From Acidobacteriota bacterium (lineage in GTDB: Bacteria > Acidobacteriota > Blastocatellia > Chloracidobacteriales > JADJPF01), in NCBI GenBank assembly GCA_016213785.1, contig JACQZQ010000100.1:1-64000 (forward strand): a stretch of DNA of 64,000 nt. The letters run 5' to 3'. Shown in pieces: positions 1 to 7,707 of the stretch. The position numbers and the translations under genes were made by a program. Position 1 is the stretch's first letter, and each line of letters starts with the position of its first letter. A model generated the notes under the pieces. The model made no database searches, was not told the origin of the DNA, and saw nothing but the letters and a program-made list of their open reading frames with translations.

Positions 1-2
1 CT

Positions 3-110
3 TTGATTGAACGCATGTTGCCCAAAAGCATTCATGCTGTCACTTCTAAAGGCTTTGAGCTTAAGTGCGCTCTTTTTGTCTTAGCTCTTTCTTTTAACTT
101 TTTTGCTTAG
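3..110 (+). pseudogene. C-terminal tail of a DDE transposase, IS982-like (5' part outside the window)
   Basis: Reading from base 3, an open frame enters from the left edge and ends at a TAG at 108-110. Its peptide contains SIHAVTSKGFELK followed by a hydrophobic end, which resembles the C-termini of some IS982-family DDE transposases; that family call comes from memory of the motif only. The gene is too short for the ORF track and its main part lies outside the window, so it cannot be said whether the full copy is intact. The right end of the element must lie within about 12 bases of the stop, because recognisable codons of the interrupted host gene resume near 120. I typed it as a pseudogene only because it is partial here. 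Confidence 0.5.
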
Positions 111-668
111 GTCGCAACTTGGACTAATATATTTTCTTTAGTAGTAATGGCGCATCTTAAGTTACAAGAAACCAAAGATAATATAAATGAGCGTTATAAA
201 TGGAAAAGAAACCTAATAAAGATGTTGTATCAAAGGGGATATAACAAAGAAAAAATTCTAGAACTATTTCATTTCTTAGATTGGTTAATTATTTTGCCTG
301 AAGATTTAGAACAAAAGTTAGATCAGGAATTAGAGGAATTTGAAGGAGGTAATCATATGCCTTATATTACTGGTATTGAACGTAGAGCTACTCAAAGAGG
401 CTTAGAGCAAGGTTTAGAACAAGGTCGTCAAGAAGGTCGTCAAGAAGGTCGTCAAGAAGGTCGTCAAGAAGGTCGTCAAGAAGGAGAAAAGCAAATTGTA
501 ATACGATTATTAAGAAAAAAATTAGGCGAACTAGAGCCACCATTACTAGAAAACCTAGAAACCTTGTTAATAGAGGAATTAGAAGAGCTTAGCGATGCAA
601 TACTTGACTTCCAAAGTAAAAAAGATTTGTCAGTTTGGTTAGAGAGTAGAAAAAATAAACCCATTTAG
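111..668 (+). pseudogene. Truncated Rpn/PD-(D/E)XK nuclease-family protein (C-terminal part), interrupted by an IS
   Basis: The surviving ORF (ATG at 147, 173 aa) matches the C-terminal half of the Rpn/PD-(D/E)XK transposase-like family common in cyanobacteria and other bacteria: a VVMAHLKLQET start, an ERYKWK...LI..LYQRGY segment, a charged linker and a DUF4351-like end (LLRKKLGELEPP...). Codons just before the ATG (NIFSLVV) continue the family pattern NPFAxVVxAHLKT, so the real gene extended upstream and its N-terminal nuclease core has been lost. The transposase stop at 110 is in the same frame, so host sequence resumes in phase a few codons after the element. The linker is a pure 12-bp tandem repeat encoding GRQE. 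The remnant lacks the catalytic residues and is probably non-functional, though it could still be translated from 147. Confidence 0.65.
423..482 (+). repeat. 12-bp tandem repeat, five perfect copies (ggtcgtcaagaa)
   Basis: Five identical in-frame copies of ggtcgtcaagaa encode (GRQE)5, flanked by degenerate EQGLEQ repeats. The identity at codon level points to recent slippage expansion. Unit number changes length without breaking frame. Confidence 0.9.
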
Positions 669-712
669 CTAATGGAAATAGACCTAGTATAAAGAATAAG
701 GAGATATCAATA

Positions 713-889
713 ATGGCATCATGGTCAATTGGAGCAGTACTACTATTAGTAGTAATTGGCATAGTTTTATGGATTACCTATAAAATTACTAGTTTTATTA
801 CTAGGTTAATTATTTGGGCAGTATCGTTTTTAACTTTTGCTGGGTTTGTTGCTTATCTGCTTTTTAAGTATGGCATTCTCAAATTCTAA
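713..889 (+). CDS. Small 58-aa membrane protein, two predicted TM helices
   Basis: This ORF is too short for the supplied track. ATG at 713 is preceded by AAGGAG at 698-703, a spacing of nine bases, and the frame runs to TAA at 887-889. The product is almost wholly hydrophobic: a first segment around residues 5-22 (IGAVLLLVVIGIVLWI), a short TYKITSF turn, and a second segment around 29-51. It ends in a basic tail (KYGILKF). I do not recognise a family. The strong ribosome binding site and its place 52 bases before argS suggest a real gene, perhaps co-transcribed with argS. Small double-spanning proteins of this kind are often envelope-stress or complex-associated peptides, but nothing here proves that. 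Confidence 0.6.
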   Translation: MASWSIGAVLLLVVIGIVLWITYKITSFITRLIIWAVSFLTFAGFVAYLLFKYGILKF

Positions 890-941
890 ATCTCAAAATT
901 TTTAAAATTAGGAAAACCGATATCCTAGGGAGCAAAACTTA

Positions 942-2996
942 ATGTTATTAACACTTCAACGTACAATAAAAACTCAACTTCAAGTAGCAGTTAAAAAGAT
1001 TTTTGAACTAGAGCTAGAACTAGCTGATATTACGGCAGAGTATCCACCAAAAACAGAACTAGGAGACTTAGCTTTTCCAATTGCTTTTGAAATAGCAAAA
1101 CGCTTAAAAGCTTCTACAGGAACTAAACAGAACCCACGCCAACTTGCTGATAAGTTGCGAAATGAGCTATCAACAATTAATGGTGTAAGTCGTGTAGAAA
1201 CAGCAGGAGCAGGATATATTAATTTTTTCCTAGAACGTGGCAAAGTTTTTGATAGATTATTTAAATCAGAAAAATCGCTTAAGCTTGATGATATATCTGG
1301 TGGAAAACTTATTGTTGAACATACTAGCATTAACCCTAATAAAGCTGCACATATTGGGCATTTGCGTAATGCTGTATTAGGCGACACTATTGTAAGAATG
1401 CTTCAAGCTAGTGGTGAAACAGTAGAAATACATAATTATATTGATAATACAGGTGTTCAAGTTGCTGATGTGGTTGTAGGGTTTAAGTATCTGGAAAAAA
1501 AGTCTCTTGCAGAAATAGAAGCTATAAAAGAACGTTTTGATTATTATTGTTGGGATCTTTATGCACAAGTAGGGAAATTTTATGAAGAAAATCCTGAGAA
1601 TAAAAAGTTTCGTGCTCAAACCCTCCATGAAATTGAACATAATGAAGGAGAAACTGCTTTAGTTGCTGAACATGTGTCTAACCGAATTCTTAAAACCCAT
1701 TTAGATACAATGTGGCGCTTAGGTATTGCTTATGATGTACTTCCTAGAGAGAGCGATGTTTTGCACTTAAATTTTTGGCAAACAGCTTTTGAAAAATTAA
1801 AAGAAAAAGGCGCAATTTATTTTGAAACTGAAGGTAAGAACAAAGGCTGTTGGGTAATGAGAGCAGAGGATAGGGCAGAGAATGAAAACACTGCTCAAGA
1901 TGAAACAGAGTCTCAATATGAAGCAGATAAAATTCTAGTGAGATCAAATGGTACAGTTACTTATACAGGTAAAGATATTGCTTACCACTTATGGAAGCTA
2001 GGGCAGCTAGGCTTAGATTTTGAGTATCGACCTTTTTCTACTTATCCCAATGGTAAAATTGTTTGGATTACTACTGCTAAAGAATCAGCAGAAAACCGTA
2101 AAGATTTAGGATTTGGCAATGGTGTTGCATATTTTAATGTAATTGATGTAGGGCAATCCTACCCACAAGCTTATGTAAAACTTGGGGTTAAATTATTATC
2201 TACAGATAATAGAATTGATCGTAGTGCTCATTTAGCTTATGAAAAAGTAGTATTAACACCTTCTAGTGCTAAAGAACTAGGTTATGAGCTTTCAGAAGAA
2301 GATAGTAAGCGAACTCAAGTTAGTATGTCTGGACGTAAAGGCTTAGGTGTAAAAGCTGATGATTTGATTGATAAATCTAAAGAAAAAGTTCTTGCCAAAA
2401 TAAACTCAAATCCTGATTATTCGGATGTTTCTTTAGAAGAACGCGAAGATATATCTCAAAGAATTGCGGTAAGTGGCTTAAGGTATTTTCTATTAAAATA
2501 TACCCGAAGCTCAGTAATAGCTTTTGATTTTGAAGAGGCTTTAGCTTTTCAAGGCGAAACAGGAGTTTATTTACTTTATGCAGTAGTTAGAGTTAATAGC
2601 ATGTTCCGTAATTTAACAGAAAAAGGGAAAAGCTTAAAAGTTAATTTAACAGAAAGCCAAATTAATGATTTATTTTCGCTTAAAGATGAATTAACTGGTT
2701 GGGATGGTAATTATCTTTGGGCGATTGTCTATCTTGCAAGTAGATTACAAGACACTCTACGCCTTTCTATAAACTCGCTTGAGCCAACTCACTTAGCTAA
2801 ATATGCTTACGATTTAGCAAGAAGCTTTAGCCATTTTTATGCTGTCAAAAAAGAAGGTAAATATATTTATAAAGTAATAGATGAAACAGACTCCTTACGT
2901 TATCAACTCTTAGTTGCTTTATCTGATTATGTACGTCGTCAACTTGAACAAGCATTATGGATTTTAACAGGCGTTGAGCCTGTAGAAAAAATGTAA
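942..2996 (+). CDS. argS: Arginyl-tRNA synthetase
   Basis: Class I aminoacyl-tRNA synthetase that charges tRNA-Arg in the cytosol. The N-terminal Add1-type domain (residues 1-110) is followed by the HIGH signature in AAHIGHLRNAVLGD near residue 137. The second nucleotide-binding loop appears as SMSGRKG near 460, a KMSKS variant common in ArgRS, and the C-terminal DALR anticodon-binding helical domain occupies about 560-684. At 684 aa it is longer than the usual 550-600 aa; part of the extra length seems to lie in the acidic stretch around residues 305-330 (RAENENTAQDETESQYEAD). The ATG at 942 lacks a strong Shine-Dalgarno, although TAGGGAGC lies 11 bases upstream. A 71-base gap separates it from the next gene. 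Confidence 0.95.
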   Translation: MLLTLQRTIKTQLQVAVKKIFELELELADITAEYPPKTELGDLAFPIAFEIAKRLKASTGTKQNPRQLADKLRNELSTINGVSRVETAGAGYINFFLERGKVFDRLFKSEKSLKLDDISGGKLIVEHTSINPNKAAHIGHLRNAVLGDTIVRMLQASGETVEIHNYIDNTGVQVADVVVGFKYLEKKSLAEIEAIKERFDYYCWDLYAQVGKFYEENPENKKFRAQTLHEIEHNEGETALVAEHVSNRILKTHLDTMWRLGIAYDVLPRESDVLHLNFWQTAFEKLKEKGAIYFETEGKNKGCWVMRAEDRAENENTAQDETESQYEADKILVRSNGTVTYTGKDIAYHLWKLGQLGLDFEYRPFSTYPNGKIVWITTAKESAENRKDLGFGNGVAYFNVIDVGQSYPQAYVKLGVKLLSTDNRIDRSAHLAYEKVVLTPSSAKELGYELSEEDSKRTQVSMSGRKGLGVKADDLIDKSKEKVLAKINSNPDYSDVSLEEREDISQRIAVSGLRYFLLKYTRSSVIAFDFEEALAFQGETGVYLLYAVVRVNSMFRNLTEKGKSLKVNLTESQINDLFSLKDELTGWDGNYLWAIVYLASRLQDTLRLSINSLEPTHLAKYAYDLARSFSHFYAVKKEGKYIYKVIDETDSLRYQLLVALSDYVRRQLEQALWILTGVEPVEKM

Positions 2997-3067
2997 CAGG
3001 CTAGATTATAGGTTATAGGGATAAGCTGATGTAGTTATCCCTATTATATTTATATAGGGAAAAAATA

Positions 3068-3961
3068 ATGTTTGTTATTACCAATTTAGACCAAGCGCAA
3101 AAAATAAATCTTGCTGATTTAGCTAATAGAATAGAACCTCAAAAGGTTTTAATGTGTCGGCCAACTTATTTTGAAGTTAAAGATGTAAAAAACGTTTTTA
3201 TGGAGGGTAATTTAGGAAAAGTTGACTTTGAGCTAGCTCAAAGTCAATGGCAAGAGTTAGTGAATACTTTTCAAAAGTTAGGCAAAGAAGTTTCTATTAT
3301 TGATGCTGTAGCAGATTTAGAAGATATGGTATTTGCTGCTAATCAGGCTTTACCAGGGCTAGATGAAAATAATAATCCTTATGTTTTGCTCTCTAATATG
3401 CGTCACCCTTCGCGGCGCAAGGAAGTCCCTTATTATAAAAGTTGGTTTGAAGAAAGAAATTATCGGGTTTTCACTCTAGAAGATTCTGAATTACTTTTTG
3501 AAGGTCAAGGAGACGGGATTTGGCATCCAGCAAAGAAAATGCTTTGGGGCGGTTATGGGCATCGTACTAACTTAAAAGCTTATGAGGAAATAGCTAAAAA
3601 ACTATCAGTTCCAATTATAGCTCTAGAGTTACATACTAATGAGTTTTATCATTTAGATACTTGTTTTTGTGTGCTAGATCCAAACACAGTTTTGATCTAT
3701 AGTGAGGCATTTACTACATCAGGACTGGAATTGATACACCATTTTTTCCAAAATGTTATTGAAGTAACAAGCGATGATGCTAGCCAAAACTTTGCTTGTA
3801 ATGCACATGTCCTTGATTATAAAACTGTAGTCATTCAAAAAGGGGCTGTAAGTACAGTTAATAAACTTCTTGGCAAGGGCTTTAATGTAATAGAACTTGA
3901 CACAGGTGAATTTATTAAGTCTGGTGGTAGTGTATTTTGCTTAAAAGTAATGATTTATTGA
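3068..3961 (+). CDS. DDAH-like amidinohydrolase (dimethylargininase/amidinotransferase superfamily)
   Basis: The pentein-fold signature is complete: FEGQGDGIW around residue 140 (substrate acid), a HLDTCF histidine near 195, and a C-terminal GGSVFC with the candidate nucleophile Cys291. Conserved SNMRHPSRRKE and FACNAHVL segments match bacterial relatives of N(G),N(G)-dimethylarginine dimethylaminohydrolase. Such enzymes hydrolyse the guanidinium of (methyl)arginine to citrulline and an amine, but some relatives are arginine deiminases or amidinotransferases, so the substrate is not settled. The 297-aa length is typical. It sits downstream of argS, and its TGA is separated by one base from the ATG of the following kinase, implying translational coupling. 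Confidence 0.8.
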   Translation: MFVITNLDQAQKINLADLANRIEPQKVLMCRPTYFEVKDVKNVFMEGNLGKVDFELAQSQWQELVNTFQKLGKEVSIIDAVADLEDMVFAANQALPGLDENNNPYVLLSNMRHPSRRKEVPYYKSWFEERNYRVFTLEDSELLFEGQGDGIWHPAKKMLWGGYGHRTNLKAYEEIAKKLSVPIIALELHTNEFYHLDTCFCVLDPNTVLIYSEAFTTSGLELIHHFFQNVIEVTSDDASQNFACNAHVLDYKTVVIQKGAVSTVNKLLGKGFNVIELDTGEFIKSGGSVFCLKVMIY

Positions 3962-3962
3962 T

Positions 3963-5738
3963 ATGTTACGAGCTAATGATGAAATTGGGCCTTATACTCT
4001 AGTTCGTCAATTAGGACGAGGTGCTTTTGGAGTAGTTTGGCTAGCTGAACGTCGTGGAAAACTGGCTACTACACAAGTAGCCGTAAAATTCTCTATAGAT
4101 GAAGAACCTGATATAGAAGAAATTACTAAAGAATCTCATCTGTGGGCAACCTTAGGTAAACATCCAAATATCCTACCAATAATTGAAGCTGAAATTTATG
4201 GAGAATATGTTGTTGTTGTAAGTGAGTTTGCTCCAGATGGCTCGCTAGATAGCTGGTTAAAGCGTCATGGAGGTAGTGCTCCAAGTGTTGAATCGGCCTT
4301 AAGGATGGGAGTAGGGATTTTATTAGGGTTAGAACATCTACACTCAAGAGATATAATTCATAGAGATCTTAAACCTGCAAATATTTTATTACAGGGCGAT
4401 ACTCCTAGACTTGCTGATTTTGGTTTGGCTCGTATGCTAAAAGCTACAGCTAAAACAAGTAATATTGCTGGTACTCCCACCTATATGTCTCCTGAGTCTT
4501 TTGATGGAGATAGGTCTATTCAAACCGATATTTGGGCAGTAGGTGTTATGCTCTATCAACTTTTAACTGGTTCCTTGCCTTTTGATAATATTGGTATGGC
4601 TTTAATGAAGTCTATACTTATTGATGAGCCAAAACCATTACCAGACAATATTCCTATTACAACTAGAGAAATTGTTTCTAAAGCACTACAAAAAGACCCT
4701 GTAAAGCGTTTTTCTTCTGCTCAAGAAATGAGACAAGATTTAGAAAATTGTTTGTTTCAAACTAACTCAGATACCCTAAAACAACCTATAGAGTTATATG
4801 CAGATTTACCTAATCTAAGTAGATCTGATTTTGAAGAACTAACAGCTAACACAATGACTCAGGTAGAGGATCTTAATGATGCATCTTCAGGCAAACCAAA
4901 ACTATTTTTTGAATTTGATGTTTTAGTCCTAGAACATGATGGAGCAGTAAGAAAACGCTATGTGCGTCAAAATAGGTATTTTGTCGAGGAGCTAGATCAA
5001 AAAAATTATTTAGAAATGGTTTATATTCCTAAAGGAATTTTTTTAATGGGTTCACCAGACTATGAAATAGGGCACTCTAGCGATGAAAGCCCATTACATG
5101 AAGTAAATATAGAACCTTTTTATATAAGTAAAACAACTATTACTCAAGCTCAATGGCGTGTAGTTGCATCTTGGCCTAAAGTAAAACGTAAATTGAGTTT
5201 AGACCCCTCTCATAGTAAAGGGGATAAATTTCCAGTAGAGCAAGTTTCTTGGGAAGAAGCTATGGAATTTTGTGCGCGTTTATCAGAAAAAACAGGTAGA
5301 GTTTTTAGGCTTCCTAGCGAAGCAGAGTGGGAATATGCTTGTCGTGCTGGTACAACAACTCCTTTTTCCTTAGGTGATACAATTACAACAGATTTAGTTA
5401 ATTACAATGGAAATATGCCTTATGCCCAAGGGCCAAAAGGAGTTTTTCGCCGTCATACTGTTGAAGTTGCAAACATGGTTGTAGCTAATGCTTTTGGACT
5501 CTTTGATATGCATGGTAATGTTTGGGAGTGGTGTTTAGATACTTATCAAAGTAGTTATGAAAATGCCCCTAATGATGGGAAAGAATGGCAAATAGAGTCT
5601 AGTACTGGTATGGGCTGGAAAGTATTACGGGGAGGGGCTTGGAATGTAGGGAGTGCTAATTGCCGCTCAGCATCACGCTTTAAGCTTATACCAGATATTA
5701 AACCTCACTATGTTGGGTTTCGTGTAGTTGTAATCTAA
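3963..5738 (+). CDS. Soluble Ser/Thr protein kinase fused to a SUMF1-like (FGE-sulfatase) domain
   Basis: Residues 10-265 form a Hanks-type kinase: glycine-rich loop GRGAFGVVW, catalytic HRDLKPAN near 133, DFG in ADFGLAR, and GTPTYMSPE activation segment. A linker is followed at about 350-590 by a SUMF1/FGE-like domain (GIFLMGSPDYE, FRLPSEAEWEYACRAG, DMHGNVWEWC, LRGGAWN, VGFRV). Genuine formylglycine-generating enzymes carry a close cysteine pair just after the RGGS motif; here that stretch reads GGAWNVGSANCRSA with only one Cys, so FGE catalysis is unlikely and a C-type-lectin-like binding or other role is more plausible. No TM helix is visible, so it should be cytosolic. Coupling to the DDAH-like gene suggests a shared function. 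Confidence 0.88.
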   Translation: MLRANDEIGPYTLVRQLGRGAFGVVWLAERRGKLATTQVAVKFSIDEEPDIEEITKESHLWATLGKHPNILPIIEAEIYGEYVVVVSEFAPDGSLDSWLKRHGGSAPSVESALRMGVGILLGLEHLHSRDIIHRDLKPANILLQGDTPRLADFGLARMLKATAKTSNIAGTPTYMSPESFDGDRSIQTDIWAVGVMLYQLLTGSLPFDNIGMALMKSILIDEPKPLPDNIPITTREIVSKALQKDPVKRFSSAQEMRQDLENCLFQTNSDTLKQPIELYADLPNLSRSDFEELTANTMTQVEDLNDASSGKPKLFFEFDVLVLEHDGAVRKRYVRQNRYFVEELDQKNYLEMVYIPKGIFLMGSPDYEIGHSSDESPLHEVNIEPFYISKTTITQAQWRVVASWPKVKRKLSLDPSHSKGDKFPVEQVSWEEAMEFCARLSEKTGRVFRLPSEAEWEYACRAGTTTPFSLGDTITTDLVNYNGNMPYAQGPKGVFRRHTVEVANMVVANAFGLFDMHGNVWEWCLDTYQSSYENAPNDGKEWQIESSTGMGWKVLRGGAWNVGSANCRSASRFKLIPDIKPHYVGFRVVVI

Positions 5739-5792
5739 TTTATAAAATTTATAAAATTAACTTTTTAGTATTATTGCTTAATAACATTATAA

Positions 5793-6704
5793 ATGTCAAA
5801 AAAACAAATCTACTTAGCTCTAGGACTAGGAATAATTTGTATCTCGGCTTCTGGTATTTTAGTTAAAATATTAGAAATCAGACAATTACCACTTTTAGGG
5901 GTAGCTACTTATCGAATGTTTTTTGCTGCACTTATATTGTCTTTACCTGCCCTAGCCTTAAAGAGAGAAGAAATAACAAAATTAAAACTTAAAGACATAG
6001 TTTCTTTAATTCTAGCAGGGCTTTTTTTAGCACTACATTTTGGTACTTGGACGCTTTCAGTAGCTTATATTCCTGTTGCTCGCTCAGTTTTACTTGTAAC
6101 TTGCCACCCTATTTTTACTGCACTTGCAAGTCGCTTGGTTTTTAAAGAAAAATTTTCCTTACGTAATTTAATTGCAATAATGATAGCTTTTAGCGGAATA
6201 ATTGTAATTCTTTCAGAGTCTATAGGTGATTTAGCCAGAGTAAAAAGTTCCTTAAAAGGGGATTTATTAGCTTTAAGTGGAGCTATTACTATTGTTGGTT
6301 ATATTATTCTTGGTAAAAAATTACGCTCAAAAATGGGAGTTGTAAGCTATGCAGGCTCGGTTTACACTATTTGCACAGCTTTTTTACTACCTACAGCTTT
6401 AATAGTAGGTGCTAGCCCTAGTATATTTAGCAATTCAGATTATTTAGTGTTAATAGGGTTAGCTATTATACCTACTATTGGAGGACATACAGTTTTTAAC
6501 TTGCTATTAAAGGATGTTAGCGCTACTTTAATATCTGTTGCATTTTTAGGTGAACCGTTAGGGGCTGCATTACTTGCTTGGTTAATTTTTGGAGAAATCC
6601 CTACGCTGGTTACATTTATTGGAGGTGGTTTTGTGCTTGCAGGTATTTACTTTGTTCAACTAAACCCACCATCAAAAAATATTTTGCCTAAAGAAAATAA
6701 TTAA
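5793..6704 (+). CDS. DMT-superfamily (EamA) transporter
   Basis: An inner-membrane protein of 303 aa with about ten hydrophobic helices arranged as two EamA repeats (roughly residues 5-140 and 155-292). The LALHFGTWTLSVAYIPVARSVLL stretch in the first repeat and PTIGGHTVFNLLLK followed by FLGEPLGAALLAW in the second are typical of EamA-type drug/metabolite exporters. The substrate cannot be read from sequence; family members move amino acids, nucleobases or other metabolites. It follows the kinase-SUMF1 gene by 54 bases on the same strand. The ATG has no clear ribosome binding site, but no better start is near. Confidence 0.88.
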   Translation: MSKKQIYLALGLGIICISASGILVKILEIRQLPLLGVATYRMFFAALILSLPALALKREEITKLKLKDIVSLILAGLFLALHFGTWTLSVAYIPVARSVLLVTCHPIFTALASRLVFKEKFSLRNLIAIMIAFSGIIVILSESIGDLARVKSSLKGDLLALSGAITIVGYIILGKKLRSKMGVVSYAGSVYTICTAFLLPTALIVGASPSIFSNSDYLVLIGLAIIPTIGGHTVFNLLLKDVSATLISVAFLGEPLGAALLAWLIFGEIPTLVTFIGGGFVLAGIYFVQLNPPSKNILPKENN

Positions 6705-6741
6705 GTTTGACTATAGAGAATTTTTAATTATTGTTAAGATT

Positions 6742-7689
6742 ATGGCAAACAATTTTCAAGTTAAAACAAAATCTAAATCTCTGCGTTGCGAAATTTGTCA
6801 TCAAGTAGACCAATTTGATGTAGAAACCGAAACTTGTTTGCGTTGTCAGGCACTAGTTATTTCTAACCTACTTCCTCAACAAAGTAATAATCACTTTCAG
6901 GATTGGATGGTTAATCTAGGCTCACTAAGCTCAGATATGCCTTTTCCTAGTAGAGAGCTTTTTACTATCTTAAGACAAGCCCTAGGGCTTTATTGGAAAA
7001 AGTTTTTACTCTTTTTTAGCCTTACCTTAAGCGTACTTTTCCCTTTGGCTTTTTTAACAGAAAATCTTGTCCATTATCAGCTTGGGATAAAAGACCCACT
7101 TTACTCGCTAATCATTATGTATGGTATTCCTTTTCTATTTATTCCACTTGCAGTAGGAGCAATAAACCTAGCTGTTTTTGACCATCAACGAGGCGAACAA
7201 AGTTCTTTTCTTTCTCTTTATCGTAGACTTTTAGGGCATGGGTTTAAGTTTGTTATTACTTCTGTTGTAGGACAAATTTATCAACTTGTAGGTTTTCTCT
7301 TCTGTTGGCTAGGTGTGCTTTATACTTATCCTAGTGGAGCATTTGCTTCAGAAACAGCTATAGTCGAGCAAAAATATGGAATAAGCGCCTTAAAAGCTAG
7401 TCATAAAATTGGAATGCGTATTCCTATTTTTTTATTATTCTTAGGGCTATTTAATTGGGCTATACCTAAATTTGGCTCAAATTTTATTGCTCAAACCATT
7501 GGTGATAAAGCACTCTACTATGGAATCAGTTTAAGTGACTTAACTTATATTGGTTTAACTAGTTTACAAATATTAGTCTTTCCTTTGTTTTTAATTATTA
7601 AAATGCTGATATACTTGCGCTTACGCCCTCAAGAGCAAGAAAATTCTCAACCTACAAATTCTAGTGGCTCAACATTCCGATTAAGATAA
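6742..7689 (+). CDS. Zinc-ribbon polytopic membrane protein of unknown function
   Basis: The N-terminus has a four-cysteine ribbon (CEICHQ...CLRCQ, residues 17-36), then a soluble linker and five or six hydrophobic segments (about 88-110, 120-147, 168-195, 228-245 and 265-290), ending in a basic, polar tail. I do not recognise the membrane domain; its layout recalls the loosely defined YIP1-like and DUF975-like membrane proteins. It lies 18 bases upstream of a membrane-anchored Ser/Thr kinase on the same strand, so the two are probably co-transcribed and the protein may serve or be a substrate of that kinase. Function unknown. Confidence 0.7.
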   Translation: MANNFQVKTKSKSLRCEICHQVDQFDVETETCLRCQALVISNLLPQQSNNHFQDWMVNLGSLSSDMPFPSRELFTILRQALGLYWKKFLLFFSLTLSVLFPLAFLTENLVHYQLGIKDPLYSLIIMYGIPFLFIPLAVGAINLAVFDHQRGEQSSFLSLYRRLLGHGFKFVITSVVGQIYQLVGFLFCWLGVLYTYPSGAFASETAIVEQKYGISALKASHKIGMRIPIFLLFLGLFNWAIPKFGSNFIAQTIGDKALYYGISLSDLTYIGLTSLQILVFPLFLIIKMLIYLRLRPQEQENSQPTNSSGSTFRLR

Positions 7690-7707
7690 ATTAATTACTA
7701 CATATTT

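Noticed and set aside
423-482. Possible CRISPR-like array
   Set aside because: Units are contiguous with no spacers and encode a repeat peptide in frame.
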